A program made the position numbers and the translations under genes. 64,000 nt of DNA from Pseudonocardia alni (GTDB lineage Bacteria > Actinomycetota > Actinomycetes > Mycobacteriales > Pseudonocardiaceae): assembly GCF_002813375.1 (NCBI RefSeq), contig NZ_PHUJ01000003.1, forward strand, positions 2,728,001 to 2,792,000, given 5' to 3'. Positions 1 to 7,171 of this stretch are shown in pieces; the stretch's first letter is position 1; every line of letters begins with the position of its first letter. The notes under the pieces were generated by a model that saw only the letters and a list, made by a program, of their open reading frames with translations, did not search any database and was not told the origin of the DNA.

Positions 1-492
1 GGTGAAGTCGACGTCGAGCAGCGGCGCCGCCAGCTCCCCGGGCAGCCACACCCGGTCGACGGCGAGCGGCTCGGCGTCGGCGAGACGCAGCCGCTCCAGG
101 TGCACCAGCGGCGTGGACTCCTCCAGCCCCATCCGGGCCGCGACCACGCCGTCGGCGCGGACCTCGAAGGTCCGCACCACGCTGCGCTGGGTGCGCCCGG
201 CGGACTCGACCGCCACGTAGAGCGAGTACGGCTCGTCGAGCGGCTGCTCGATCTCCGAGCGCACGGTCGGGCGGGCGACCCGCCCCCGCCCGGCGACGAC
301 GGCGCCGTCCTCCCGCAGCCGGCGCAGCGCCTCGCGCACGGTGTGCCTGCTGACCCCGTAGTCGGCGGCCAGCGCGAACTCGCCGGGCAGGGCCTCGTCG
401 AACTCGCCGTCGGACAGCCGGCGGCGCAGGTCCGCGAGCAGCTGCTGCCACAGCGGCATGGTCCCGTCGCGGACCAGTGCTCGCGCCGTCAT
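1..492 (-). CDS. GntR-family transcriptional regulator with UTRA domain (3' end outside window)
   Basis: The minus frame is open from an ATG at 492 to the left window edge, giving 164 residues. Residues 10-70 form a GntR winged helix, with the recognition-helix segment GVSRHTVREALRRL. From about residue 75 the protein reads as a UTRA effector-binding domain (LYVAVESAGRTQRSV, then VHLERLRLADAEPLAVDR), as in HutC-type regulators. A purine-rich Shine-Dalgarno (gaggggg) precedes the ATG. It lies 46 bp downstream of the permease gene on the same strand, so it probably controls that transporter or its catabolic pathway. The effector cannot be read from the sequence. Confidence 0.85.
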   Translation of the reverse strand, partial: MTARALVRDGTMPLWQQLLADLRRRLSDGEFDEALPGEFALAADYGVSRHTVREALRRLREDGAVVAGRGRVARPTVRSEIEQPLDEPYSLYVAVESAGRTQRSVVRTFEVRADGVVAARMGLEESTPLVHLERLRLADAEPLAVDRVWLPGELAAPLLDVDFT

Positions 493-538
493 CGCCCCAC
501 CCCCTCGCGCGTGATCACCGTAGGCGAGCGCCGTGGGG

Positions 539-1942
539 TCACCGCACGACGGCCCGCGCGCGACGCCGGGTGAGCAGCACGCCGACACCCACGACGCCGG
601 CCGCGATGAGCGCGGTCATGCCCAGCTCGAAGCGCGAGCCCTCGCGGGTGGCCATGTAGACGAGCACCACCGGGATCACGACGATCACCGACCAGGTGAG
701 CACCGGGTAGCCCCACATCCGCACCGGCATCGCGACGCCGTCGCGCTCCAGCACCCGGCGCATCCGCAGCTGGGACACCGCGATGACCAGGTAGACCAGC
801 AGCGCGATCGCGCCGGAGGTCGCGAGCAGCGCGGCGAAGACCTCCTCCGGGAAGGCGTAGTTCGCGATCACCGCGACGAACCCGACCAGCGTCGACCCGA
901 GCACCGCGAACCGCGGCACGCCCTGCCCGGTGGTCCGGTTGACCAGGTCCGGGGCCTGCCCGCGGCGACCGAGGGAGAACAGCATCCGCGACGCCGTGTA
1001 CAGCGCCGAGTTCAGGCAGCTGGCGACGGCGACGAGCACCACGACGTCGACGATCAGCTTGGCCGACGGGACGCCCAGCGCCTCCAGGGCCGCCTGGTAG
1101 GAGCCGACCTCGGGCAGCCGCGGGTCGTTCCACGGCACGATCGCGACGACGAGCAGGATCGAGGCCAGGTAGAACACCGCGATCCGCCAGATCACCGAGC
1201 GGGTGGCCCGGCCGATCCCGCGGGCCGGGTCGCCGGATTCCGCGGCCGCGATCGTGACGATCTCGGTGCCCATGAAGCTGAACATCGTCACCAGCACCGC
1301 GGCGACCACCGCGCCCGGCCCGTTCGGCAGGAACCCGCCCTCGGACACCAGCCGGGACAGCCCCGACACCGACGAGTCGTCGCCGACGAAGCCGGGCAAC
1401 AGGCCCAGCACCGCGAGCACCCCGACGACGATGAACGCGATGATCGCGACCACCTTGAGGAGTGCGAACCAGAACTCGAACTCGCCGTAGTTGGCGACGG
1501 AGAACAGGTTGGTCACCGTCAGCAGCACGGTGACGGCCAGCGCCCAGCCCCACTGCGGCACCCCCGGCAGCCACGAGTTGAGGATGACCGCGGCCGCGGT
1601 GGCCTCCACCGGGATCACGAGGACCCAGAACCACCAGTACAGCCAGCCGACGGTGAACCCGGCCCACGGCCCGATCGCCCGGTCGGCGTAGGTGGAGAAC
1701 GAGCCGGAGTCCGGCTGCGCGGCCGCCATCTCGCCGAGCATCCGCATCACCAGCACGACCAGCGTCCCGGCGAAGAGGTAGGCCAGCAGCACCGCGGGGC
1801 CCGCGGTGGCGATCGCGCTGCCGGAGCCGATGAACAGCCCGGCGCCGATCACCCCGGCGATGCTGATCATCGTGACGTGCCGGTCGCGCAGCCCCGCCTT
1901 CAGCTCGCCACCGGCCTCCGTCCGGTTCGCGGTCTCCGTCAT
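539..1942 (-). CDS. APC-superfamily amino-acid permease
   Basis: This 467-residue membrane protein has about 12 hydrophobic segments. It opens with the family signature around residue 25 (ISIAGVIGAGLFIGSGSAI), typical of the GABA/amino-acid permease branch, a proton-coupled importer of amino acids. The ATG at 1942 was chosen because a good ribosome site (gaggggag) precedes it and family homology begins there; the frame is open further upstream but reads as non-coding. The neighbouring GntR gene downstream suggests substrate-responsive control. Substrate (GABA, Asn, aromatic or other) is not determinable. Confidence 0.88.
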   Translation of the reverse strand: MTETANRTEAGGELKAGLRDRHVTMISIAGVIGAGLFIGSGSAIATAGPAVLLAYLFAGTLVVLVMRMLGEMAAAQPDSGSFSTYADRAIGPWAGFTVGWLYWWFWVLVIPVEATAAAVILNSWLPGVPQWGWALAVTVLLTVTNLFSVANYGEFEFWFALLKVVAIIAFIVVGVLAVLGLLPGFVGDDSSVSGLSRLVSEGGFLPNGPGAVVAAVLVTMFSFMGTEIVTIAAAESGDPARGIGRATRSVIWRIAVFYLASILLVVAIVPWNDPRLPEVGSYQAALEALGVPSAKLIVDVVVLVAVASCLNSALYTASRMLFSLGRRGQAPDLVNRTTGQGVPRFAVLGSTLVGFVAVIANYAFPEEVFAALLATSGAIALLVYLVIAVSQLRMRRVLERDGVAMPVRMWGYPVLTWSVIVVIPVVLVYMATREGSRFELGMTALIAAGVVGVGVLLTRRRARAVVR

Positions 1943-2050
1943 GGCGCCTCCCCTCCTCGGTGCCACAGCCGGCGGCGGCCGGTGCGTTGCGCAATGGTCA
2001 CCCGGGCGTCGCCCGTTGTCACACCCCGGGCCGCGTCCGGGGGCTGCGCC

Positions 2051-2056
2051 TAGCCT
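2051..2056 (+). promoter_or_regulatory. -10 element of leaderless tenA-like gene
   Basis: TAGCCT is followed by exactly 7 nt and then the ATG at 2064. That places the expected transcription start at the start codon. No Shine-Dalgarno is present. Confidence 0.5.
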
Positions 2057-2063
2057 GGGCGGC

Positions 2064-2696
2064 ATGGGATTCAGCGTGCAGCTGCGCGAGTCGACGGCCG
2101 CGACCTGGGACGCGGCGGTCGGACACCGGTTCGTCGACGAGCTGTGGTCCGGCAGCCTGGACCGCGGCGTGCTGCGGCACTACCTGGAGCAGGACCTGCA
2201 GTTCGTCGACTCGTTCCTCGCGCTGCTCGGCGCCGCCGTCGCGACGGCCGACCGGCCTGGTCCGCGGGTCCGGCTGGCCCGTCAGCTGGGGCTGGTCGCG
2301 GGCCCGGAGAACGACTACTTCGAGCGCTCGCTCGGTGAGCTGGACGGGAACACCGAGCCGGAGCGGACCGCGCCGACCGTCGGGTTCGTCGACCTGATGG
2401 ACTCCGCGCGCGACGCCGGGTACGCCGAGACGCTGGCCGTGCTGGTCGTCGCCGAGTGGCTGTACCTGGACTGGGCGACACGGCCGGGCGCCACCACCCC
2501 CGACGACCGGATCTCCCGTGAGTGGATCGAGCTGCACCGCGGCGTCGAGTTCGAGGAGTGGGTCGCGTTCCTGCGCGACGAGCTCGACCGCGCCGCCGAC
2601 CGCCTCGACCCCACCCACCGGGAGCGGGTGGCGGCGCTGTTCGTGCGCGCGGTGGACCTGGAGCTGGCGTTCTTCGACGCCGCCTACCCCGGCTGA
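2064..2696 (+). CDS. TenA-family (thiaminase-2-like) protein
   Basis: The 210-residue all-helical protein has the TenA pattern: a conserved start (FSVQLRESTAATWDAAVGHRFVDEL), HYLEQDLQFVDSF near residue 40, and a late EFEEWVAFLRDELDR. TenA enzymes hydrolyse or salvage aminopyrimidine thiamin fragments. Classical members use a Cys in the middle of the protein. Here the corresponding stretch reads VVAEWLYLDWA and the whole protein has no cysteine, so it belongs to a Cys-free (TenA_E-like) branch whose substrate is uncertain. Its 3' end overlaps the convergent thioesterase gene by 13 bp. Confidence 0.8.
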   Translation: MGFSVQLRESTAATWDAAVGHRFVDELWSGSLDRGVLRHYLEQDLQFVDSFLALLGAAVATADRPGPRVRLARQLGLVAGPENDYFERSLGELDGNTEPERTAPTVGFVDLMDSARDAGYAETLAVLVVAEWLYLDWATRPGATTPDDRISREWIELHRGVEFEEWVAFLRDELDRAADRLDPTHRERVAALFVRAVDLELAFFDAAYPG

Positions 2697-3118
2697 AGGC
2701 CGACGACGGCCTTCACGACCTGGGCCCGGGCGACCACGACGCCGTCGCAGACGGCCGTCACCGACGTGAACGCGGACCGGCCGGTGCGCCGGTCGAGCGT
2801 TCCGCGGAACGCGACCTCCCGGCCCCGCCGGGCCTGCGCGGGCAGCGTGACCGCGGTGGACACCGACACCGCGTGCTCGGCCTCGGTGAGGTGCGGCAGG
2901 GCCGCGAGCAGCGCGGCCACCTCCAGCCCGACGGCCAGCGCACCGGCGTGCGCGCCGCCCGCACCGCCGTCGGCGAGCTCGTCGACGGTGAACGCGACCC
3001 CGGCGGCCGGGTCGGCGTCGTCGAGCAGCCGGGCGCCCAGCGCGGCCTGCAGCGGGACGGCGAGGACGAGCGCGGCGCGGCGGGCCAGCGCCGGGCCGGT
3101 CAGCAGCGGTGCGGTCAC
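2684..3118 (-). CDS. PaaI/DUF4442-type hotdog thioesterase
   Basis: This 144-residue protein has the hotdog-fold pattern of small acyl-CoA thioesterases: a helix, an HAGALAVGLEVAALLAAL central segment, then strands ending VVARAQVVKAVVGLQ. It starts with GTG at 3118. It probably hydrolyses an acyl-CoA thioester in the cytoplasm, with substrate unknown. The segment VAFRGTLDRR is encoded over one copy of the 14-bp palindrome CGTTCCGCGGAACG at 2798-2811, which recurs three times in the mycofactocin region. The gene converges with and slightly overlaps the TenA-like gene. Confidence 0.7.
   Translation of the reverse strand: MTAPLLTGPALARRAALVLAVPLQAALGARLLDDADPAAGVAFTVDELADGGAGGAHAGALAVGLEVAALLAALPHLTEAEHAVSVSTAVTLPAQARRGREVAFRGTLDRRTGRSAFTSVTAVCDGVVVARAQVVKAVVGLQPG
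2798..2811. repeat. CGTTCCGCGGAACG palindrome, copy 1
   Basis: Perfect 14-bp palindrome inside the thioesterase coding region. Three further identical copies lie at 54348, 54944 and 55010. Confidence 0.7.
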
Positions 3119-3201
3119 CGGGCCGAGTGTGCGCCCCGGGGGTGACCGGGCGTCGACGTCCGGATGACGATCCGGGGCCGGTGGCTGCGAGGATCGCCGG
3201 C

Positions 3202-4161
3202 ATGGGAGGCAACCGACGGGCGGTGGTGGTCGGCGCCGGGATCGCGGGCCTGAGCTGCGCGGTCCGGCTGCGGGAGCGGGGCTGGTCGGTGCGGGTGCTG
3301 GCCGACGCGCCGGTGGAGGCGTCGACGTCGCACCTGGCCGCGGCGGTGTGGTTCCCGACCCGCGCCGGGCCGCGGGACAAGGTCCTCGACTGGGGCCGGC
3401 GCACCTTCACCGAGCTGGCCAGGCAGGCCGCCGACGGCGTCCCCGGCGTCGTGATGCGGGAGTCGCTGACCCTCTACCGGACCGAGCCGGAGCCGCAGTG
3501 GTGGGCCGACGCCGTCGGCGAGGTCCGCCCGGCCCGGCCCGGCGAGCTGCCGCCCGGCTACGCCCACGGCCTGCGTTTCGCGGTGCCGCTGGTCGAGATG
3601 CCGGTGCACCTGCCCTGGCTGGCCGCCGAGGCCGGGCGCCGCGGGATCGTCCTGGAACGCCGCCGCGTCACCTTGCTCGACGAGGCCGGCCGGGACGCCG
3701 ACCTCGTCGTGCACTGCTCAGGGATGGGCGCGCGCACCCTGGTCGGTGACACCGCGGTGACCCCGGTGCGGGGACAGATCGTGCGCGTCACCAACCCCGG
3801 CCTGACGATGTCGGTCCGCGACGAGGCGCACCCCGGCGGACGCGCGTACGTGCACCCCCGCGCGCACGACTGCGTTCTCGGCGGCACCCTCGACGACGGC
3901 GTCTGGGACGCGACGCCGGACCCGGCCGCCGGCGAGGCGATCCTGCGACGCTGCCGCGACATCGTCCCCGCCCTGGGTGACGCCGAGGTCCTGGAGCACC
4001 TCGCGGGCCTGCGCCCGGCCCGCCCGGAGGTGCGGCTGGAGGCCGAGCCCGCCACCGCGACCCGGCCGCGGGTGATCCACGACTACGGGCACGGCGGTTC
4101 CGGCATCACCCTGTCCTGGGGCTGCGCCGGCGACGTCGCGGACCTCGCCGACGCCCCCTGA
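3202..4161 (+). CDS. FAD-dependent D-amino-acid oxidase-like oxidoreductase
   Basis: This 319-residue protein has an N-terminal dinucleotide fold (VVVGAGIAGLSCAVRLRERG) and the DAO C-terminal signature HDYGHGGSGITLSWG, which contacts FAD. Length and layout match actinobacterial and eukaryotic D-amino-acid oxidases, which deaminate D-amino acids to 2-oxo acids with release of H2O2. LAAAVWFPTRAG near residue 50 is also typical of the family. The ATG at 3202 directly precedes the FAD-binding strand. It converges with the SDR gene downstream (5 bp apart). No peroxisomal or secretion signal is expected or seen. Confidence 0.82.
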   Translation: MGGNRRAVVVGAGIAGLSCAVRLRERGWSVRVLADAPVEASTSHLAAAVWFPTRAGPRDKVLDWGRRTFTELARQAADGVPGVVMRESLTLYRTEPEPQWWADAVGEVRPARPGELPPGYAHGLRFAVPLVEMPVHLPWLAAEAGRRGIVLERRRVTLLDEAGRDADLVVHCSGMGARTLVGDTAVTPVRGQIVRVTNPGLTMSVRDEAHPGGRAYVHPRAHDCVLGGTLDDGVWDATPDPAAGEAILRRCRDIVPALGDAEVLEHLAGLRPARPEVRLEAEPATATRPRVIHDYGHGGSGITLSWGCAGDVADLADAP

Positions 4162-4166
4162 CCCGG

Positions 4167-4940
4167 TCAGGACATCCGCGGCTGCCCGTTCGACGCGGAC
4201 AGCCCGCCGTCGACGGGCAGGTTGACCCCGGTGACGAACCGCGCGTCGGGCCCGGCGAGGAAGGCGATCACGTCGGCGACCTCGCCGGGGTCGCCGCCGC
4301 GGCCCATCGGGATGCGGTCGGCGAAGCGGGCCATCAGGTCCTCGTCGCCGGTCATGCCCTCGGTCATCTCCGTGTGGGTCAGCGACGGGCTGACCGCGTT
4401 GACCCGGACCCCCTCGCCGCCGTGGTCGAGCGCCATCGCCCGGGTGAGGTTGACGACGGCGCCCTTCGCCGAGTTGTAGGCGACGTTCGCCCAGTCCCCG
4501 CCCAGCCCGGACACCGAGGTCACGTTCACGATCGACCCCCGGGTCGTGCGCAGGTGCGGCACCGCGGCGCGAGAGGCGAAGAAGACCCCGTCGACGTCGA
4601 CGGCGTGCACGAACCGCCACTGTTCGGTCGAGGTCTGCTCCGCGGTGCCCGGCCGGGCGACCGCGGCGTTGTTGACCAGCGTGTCCAGCCGCCCGAAGCC
4701 GGACGCGACCTCGTCGACGAGGTGGGTGATCGCCTCCTCGTCGGACGAGTCGGCGACCAGCACGTGCATCCGTTCGGCGACCGCCGGGTCGGCGCCGGCC
4801 ACCACGTCGTCGAGCTTCTCCTTCGTCCGCCCGGTCAGCACGACCGTGGCCCCGTCCGCCGCGAACCGCCGCGCGGTGGCGGCGCCGATGCCCGAGCCCG
4901 CTCCGGTGACGATCGCGACCGTGCCGTCCTTCGTTCCCAT
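4167..4940 (-). CDS. Short-chain dehydrogenase/reductase
   Basis: The 257-residue protein is a classical SDR: cofactor motif TGAGSGIG at residues 12-19, NNAA (normally NNAG) near 90, catalytic Ser in VTSVSG, and Tyr/Lys in YNSAK. The C-terminal PVDGGLSASNGQP is typical. An Arg at the end of the second strand (TGRTKEK) suggests NADP preference, by inference. It probably interconverts a secondary alcohol and a ketone; substrate is unknown. It stands as a single gene between convergent and co-directional unrelated genes. Confidence 0.85.
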   Translation of the reverse strand: MGTKDGTVAIVTGAGSGIGAATARRFAADGATVVLTGRTKEKLDDVVAGADPAVAERMHVLVADSSDEEAITHLVDEVASGFGRLDTLVNNAAVARPGTAEQTSTEQWRFVHAVDVDGVFFASRAAVPHLRTTRGSIVNVTSVSGLGGDWANVAYNSAKGAVVNLTRAMALDHGGEGVRVNAVSPSLTHTEMTEGMTGDEDLMARFADRIPMGRGGDPGEVADVIAFLAGPDARFVTGVNLPVDGGLSASNGQPRMS

Positions 4941-4964
4941 GATCGGCGGATACCCGGGGTGGGC

Positions 4965-5408
4965 TCACACGATGCAGAAGTCGTTGCCCTCCGGGTCGGC
5001 CATCCACAGGTGGTCCACATGTGGAGAACCCGGGGACAGGTGCTCCTCGACGACCCGGGCGCCGAGCGCGCACAGCCGTCGTGCCTCCGCCGCCAGGCGC
5101 TCGCCGCGCAGCTCGGCGGGCAGGTGCCGGCCGCCGGAGACCTGCAGGTCCGGGTGCAACCGGTTCTTCACCGTGCGGGGCTCGTCGACCCGCAGGAACG
5201 AGATCCGCGGGCCCGCGCCGTCCGGGTCGCTGATCGCGGCGACGTCACCCCACTCGTCGGCGGGCACCTCGTGGTGGACCATCCACGCCTCCCAGCTCTC
5301 GAACCCGGTCGGCGGAGGGGCGGGGGCGTAGCCGAGCGCGGCACTCCAGAACTCCGCGAGCAGGCGTGCGTCGGCACAGTCGACGGTGATCGTCCAGGGG
5401 GTCGCCAT
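4965..5408 (-). CDS. VOC/glyoxalase-like domain protein
   Basis: This 147-residue protein carries two half-repeats of the vicinal oxygen chelate fold, starting ITVDCADARLLAEFWSAALGY and ending HLWMADPEGNDFCIV. Single-domain actinobacterial members are often called glyoxalase-like or bleomycin-resistance-like, but their substrates are mostly unknown. The ATG at 5408 appears leaderless: TAGCCT (5420-5415 on the minus strand) is followed by 6 nt and then the ATG. It is divergent from the AraC regulator. Confidence 0.78.
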   Translation of the reverse strand: MATPWTITVDCADARLLAEFWSAALGYAPAPPPTGFESWEAWMVHHEVPADEWGDVAAISDPDGAGPRISFLRVDEPRTVKNRLHPDLQVSGGRHLPAELRGERLAAEARRLCALGARVVEEHLSPGSPHVDHLWMADPEGNDFCIV

Positions 5409-5499
5409 GGGTGGAGGCTACGGCCGGGCCCCGACCGTTCCGCGGTGGCGCGGGTCGCGCCGACGCCCGGTCACGGGGTAGCTTTCCGCATCCGATCAC

Positions 5500-5511
5500 C
5501 CGGTGCACCGG
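5500..5511. promoter_or_regulatory. 12-bp palindrome in the leader of the AraC gene
   Basis: CCGGTGCACCGG lies between a candidate -10 (TAGCTT, about 5479) and the GTG start at 5522. It may be an autoregulatory site. In DNA this GC-rich, chance occurrence cannot be excluded. Confidence 0.3.
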
Positions 5512-5521
5512 TGGAGGGCGA

Positions 5522-6508
5522 GTGAACGGACAACCGCCCGGCAACGGAGTGCGACGGCTGAGCCTGCGCATGGGGTCGGCGGCCGACGTCGAACGGTTCG
5601 CCGCGGAGTTCTACGCAGGCGCGGTCGTACGGCCGGTGGGCGACGGCCGCGACTTCGAAATGGGGAACGAGACCGTCGCCGCCCCGGGGTTCTCGCTGAG
5701 CGCTCTGTGGGTCACCGCCGAGATCGACGCGACGGTCGACCCGGTCGAGAACGCCTTCATGATCGACCTGGTGCAGGGCGGACGCATGCGCCTGGACACC
5801 GAGGCGTACGGCACCGTGCTGCTGCAGCCCGGCGACGTCGGCGTGCTCCCGCCCGAGGGCCGCTTCCGGGACCTCGCCGAGGACATCGACCTCGACGTCG
5901 TCGCCCTCGACACAGCGGCCCTGACCCGCTGGGCCGGGCAGGTGCACGGCGTCGCGGTCGACCGGGTGCGACTGTCCGGGATCACCCCGCTGAGCGGGGC
6001 GCACGCGCGGCGCTGGGCCACGACCGTGGTGCACGTGCGCGACCGGGTGCTCGGCAACCCGATGCTGCTGGACGGGTCCGTCGCCCTCGACGAGGCGTTC
6101 GGGCTGCTGGCCTCGCGGTTCCTGGAGACGTTCCCGAACACCGTGCTCGACGAGGCCGGCCGGCGCGGGAGCGCACGCACCCCGGCCCTGCCCTCCCGTC
6201 TGGTCCGCAGCGTGACCGAGCACCTGCGCACCCACGCGCACCGGCCGTTCGACCCCGCGGAGCTGGCCCGGCTGACCGGGGGCCCGGCCCGGGCCGCCGT
6301 CGCCGGGCTGCGGCGGGCCGGGACGGACCCGGCCGCCGTGCTGTGGCGGGCCCGGCTCGACGGTGTGCGCGCCGACCTCCGCGCCTCCGGCGACGCGACG
6401 TCGGTCGGCCGCATCGCGGGCCGCTGGGGCTTCCTGCGTCCAGGCGGGTTCCGCGTGGCCTACACGCGCGCCTTCGGCGAGCCCCCCGAGCAGACCGCGG
6501 GCCGCTGA
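5522..6508 (+). CDS. AraC-family transcriptional regulator
   Basis: The 328-residue protein has an N-terminal beta-rich sensing region resembling the AraC-binding-like domain (FMIDLVQGGRMRLDTE, then VLLQPGDVGVLPPEG) and a C-terminal AraC DNA-binding region (LVRSVTEHLRTHAHRPFDPAELAR, later SVGRIAGRWGFLRPGGFRVAYTRAFGEPP). The first HTH is somewhat degenerate (GPARAAVAGLRRAG), while the second is well preserved. The GTG at 5522 follows ggaggg. Its target is unknown; the divergent VOC gene and the following GNAT gene are candidates by position only. Confidence 0.82.
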   Translation: MNGQPPGNGVRRLSLRMGSAADVERFAAEFYAGAVVRPVGDGRDFEMGNETVAAPGFSLSALWVTAEIDATVDPVENAFMIDLVQGGRMRLDTEAYGTVLLQPGDVGVLPPEGRFRDLAEDIDLDVVALDTAALTRWAGQVHGVAVDRVRLSGITPLSGAHARRWATTVVHVRDRVLGNPMLLDGSVALDEAFGLLASRFLETFPNTVLDEAGRRGSARTPALPSRLVRSVTEHLRTHAHRPFDPAELARLTGGPARAAVAGLRRAGTDPAAVLWRARLDGVRADLRASGDATSVGRIAGRWGFLRPGGFRVAYTRAFGEPPEQTAGR

Positions 6509-6534
6509 CGCGCACTCGTCCCGCCGAGAAGTGC

Positions 6535-6903
6535 TCAGGTACTTCCCGACGTGCGGGCCTTGGTCAGGTGGACCAGCTCGTAGGTGCCGGCGCCCGCCCG
6601 GTGCGTCTCGACGTAGCCGGCCCGCCGGTACAGGCGGAGGTTGCCCGCGCTGTGCTCGCCGGTGAACAGCGCGACGGTCGTCACGGCGTCGCCGAGCCGG
6701 CCCCGGTCGTCGCGGACGCCCCAGGCCGTCACCGAGGCGCGGCCGAGCTCCTCGCGGACCGCGGGCAGCTCCTCGGTCAACGGTGGGAGGGACAGGTCGT
6801 CGTGCGCCCGGGCCTCGGTGACGTAGGCGGCCCGCTGCAGCGTGAGGACCTCGCCCGCATCGGACGGGCCGAGTCGCACGGGGGCGGGGGCGTCGGCGGT
6901 CAT
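6535..6903 (-). pseudogene. GNAT acetyltransferase remnant lacking the acetyl-CoA loop
   Basis: The 122-residue product aligns to actinobacterial GNATs at both ends. The start (VRLGPSDAGEVLTLQRAAYVTEA) and the end (LFTGEHSAGNLRLYRRAGYVETHR) are intact. The middle jumps from RDDRGRLGDAV straight to TTVALFTGEH. The usual central strands and the R/Q-x-x-G-x-G/A acetyl-CoA pyrophosphate loop, about 40 residues, are missing. The reading frame is intact, so this looks like an in-frame deletion and probably an inactive acetyltransferase. The ATG at 6903 was chosen because homology begins right after it. Sequence is as given; a fresh read would exclude an assembly collapse. Confidence 0.6.
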
Positions 6904-7030
6904 GGGTACAGGACAGCACGACGGCGCCGCCGCCCCGCGGATCACCGCGCCCGCCCCGCCGGGTTCGGACGCCGGAGGTGGATCGAGCCGCCTGTCCGAC
7001 GTCGGGCCGACCGGACGCACCGCCCCGACC

Positions 7031-7094
7031 ACGTCGATCAGTACCTGAGTGCTGTCCGGCAGGCCCACGACAGCGCTGATGTACTGATCGACGT
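7031..7094. repeat. 64-nt interrupted inverted repeat (hairpin) in the 268-bp gap
   Basis: Outer arms acgtcgatcagtac (7031-7044) and gtactgatcgacgt (7081-7094) are perfect 14-bp complements. An inner pair, agtgctgtc and gacagcgct, is complementary at 8 of 9 positions and encloses a loop of about 12 nt. It lies 3' of the acyl-CoA ligase gene (minus strand), so it could act as a terminator, though there is no T-run. It could also be a mobile palindromic element. Nothing else is recognisable between 6904 and 7171. Confidence 0.6.
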
Positions 7095-7171
7095 CCCGGA
7101 TCCGTGCCGGCAGCTCGGGTGCGGAGCCCCGGGGAAGGGGGTGCCGACGACGGAACGGCCGGTCGTGCGGG

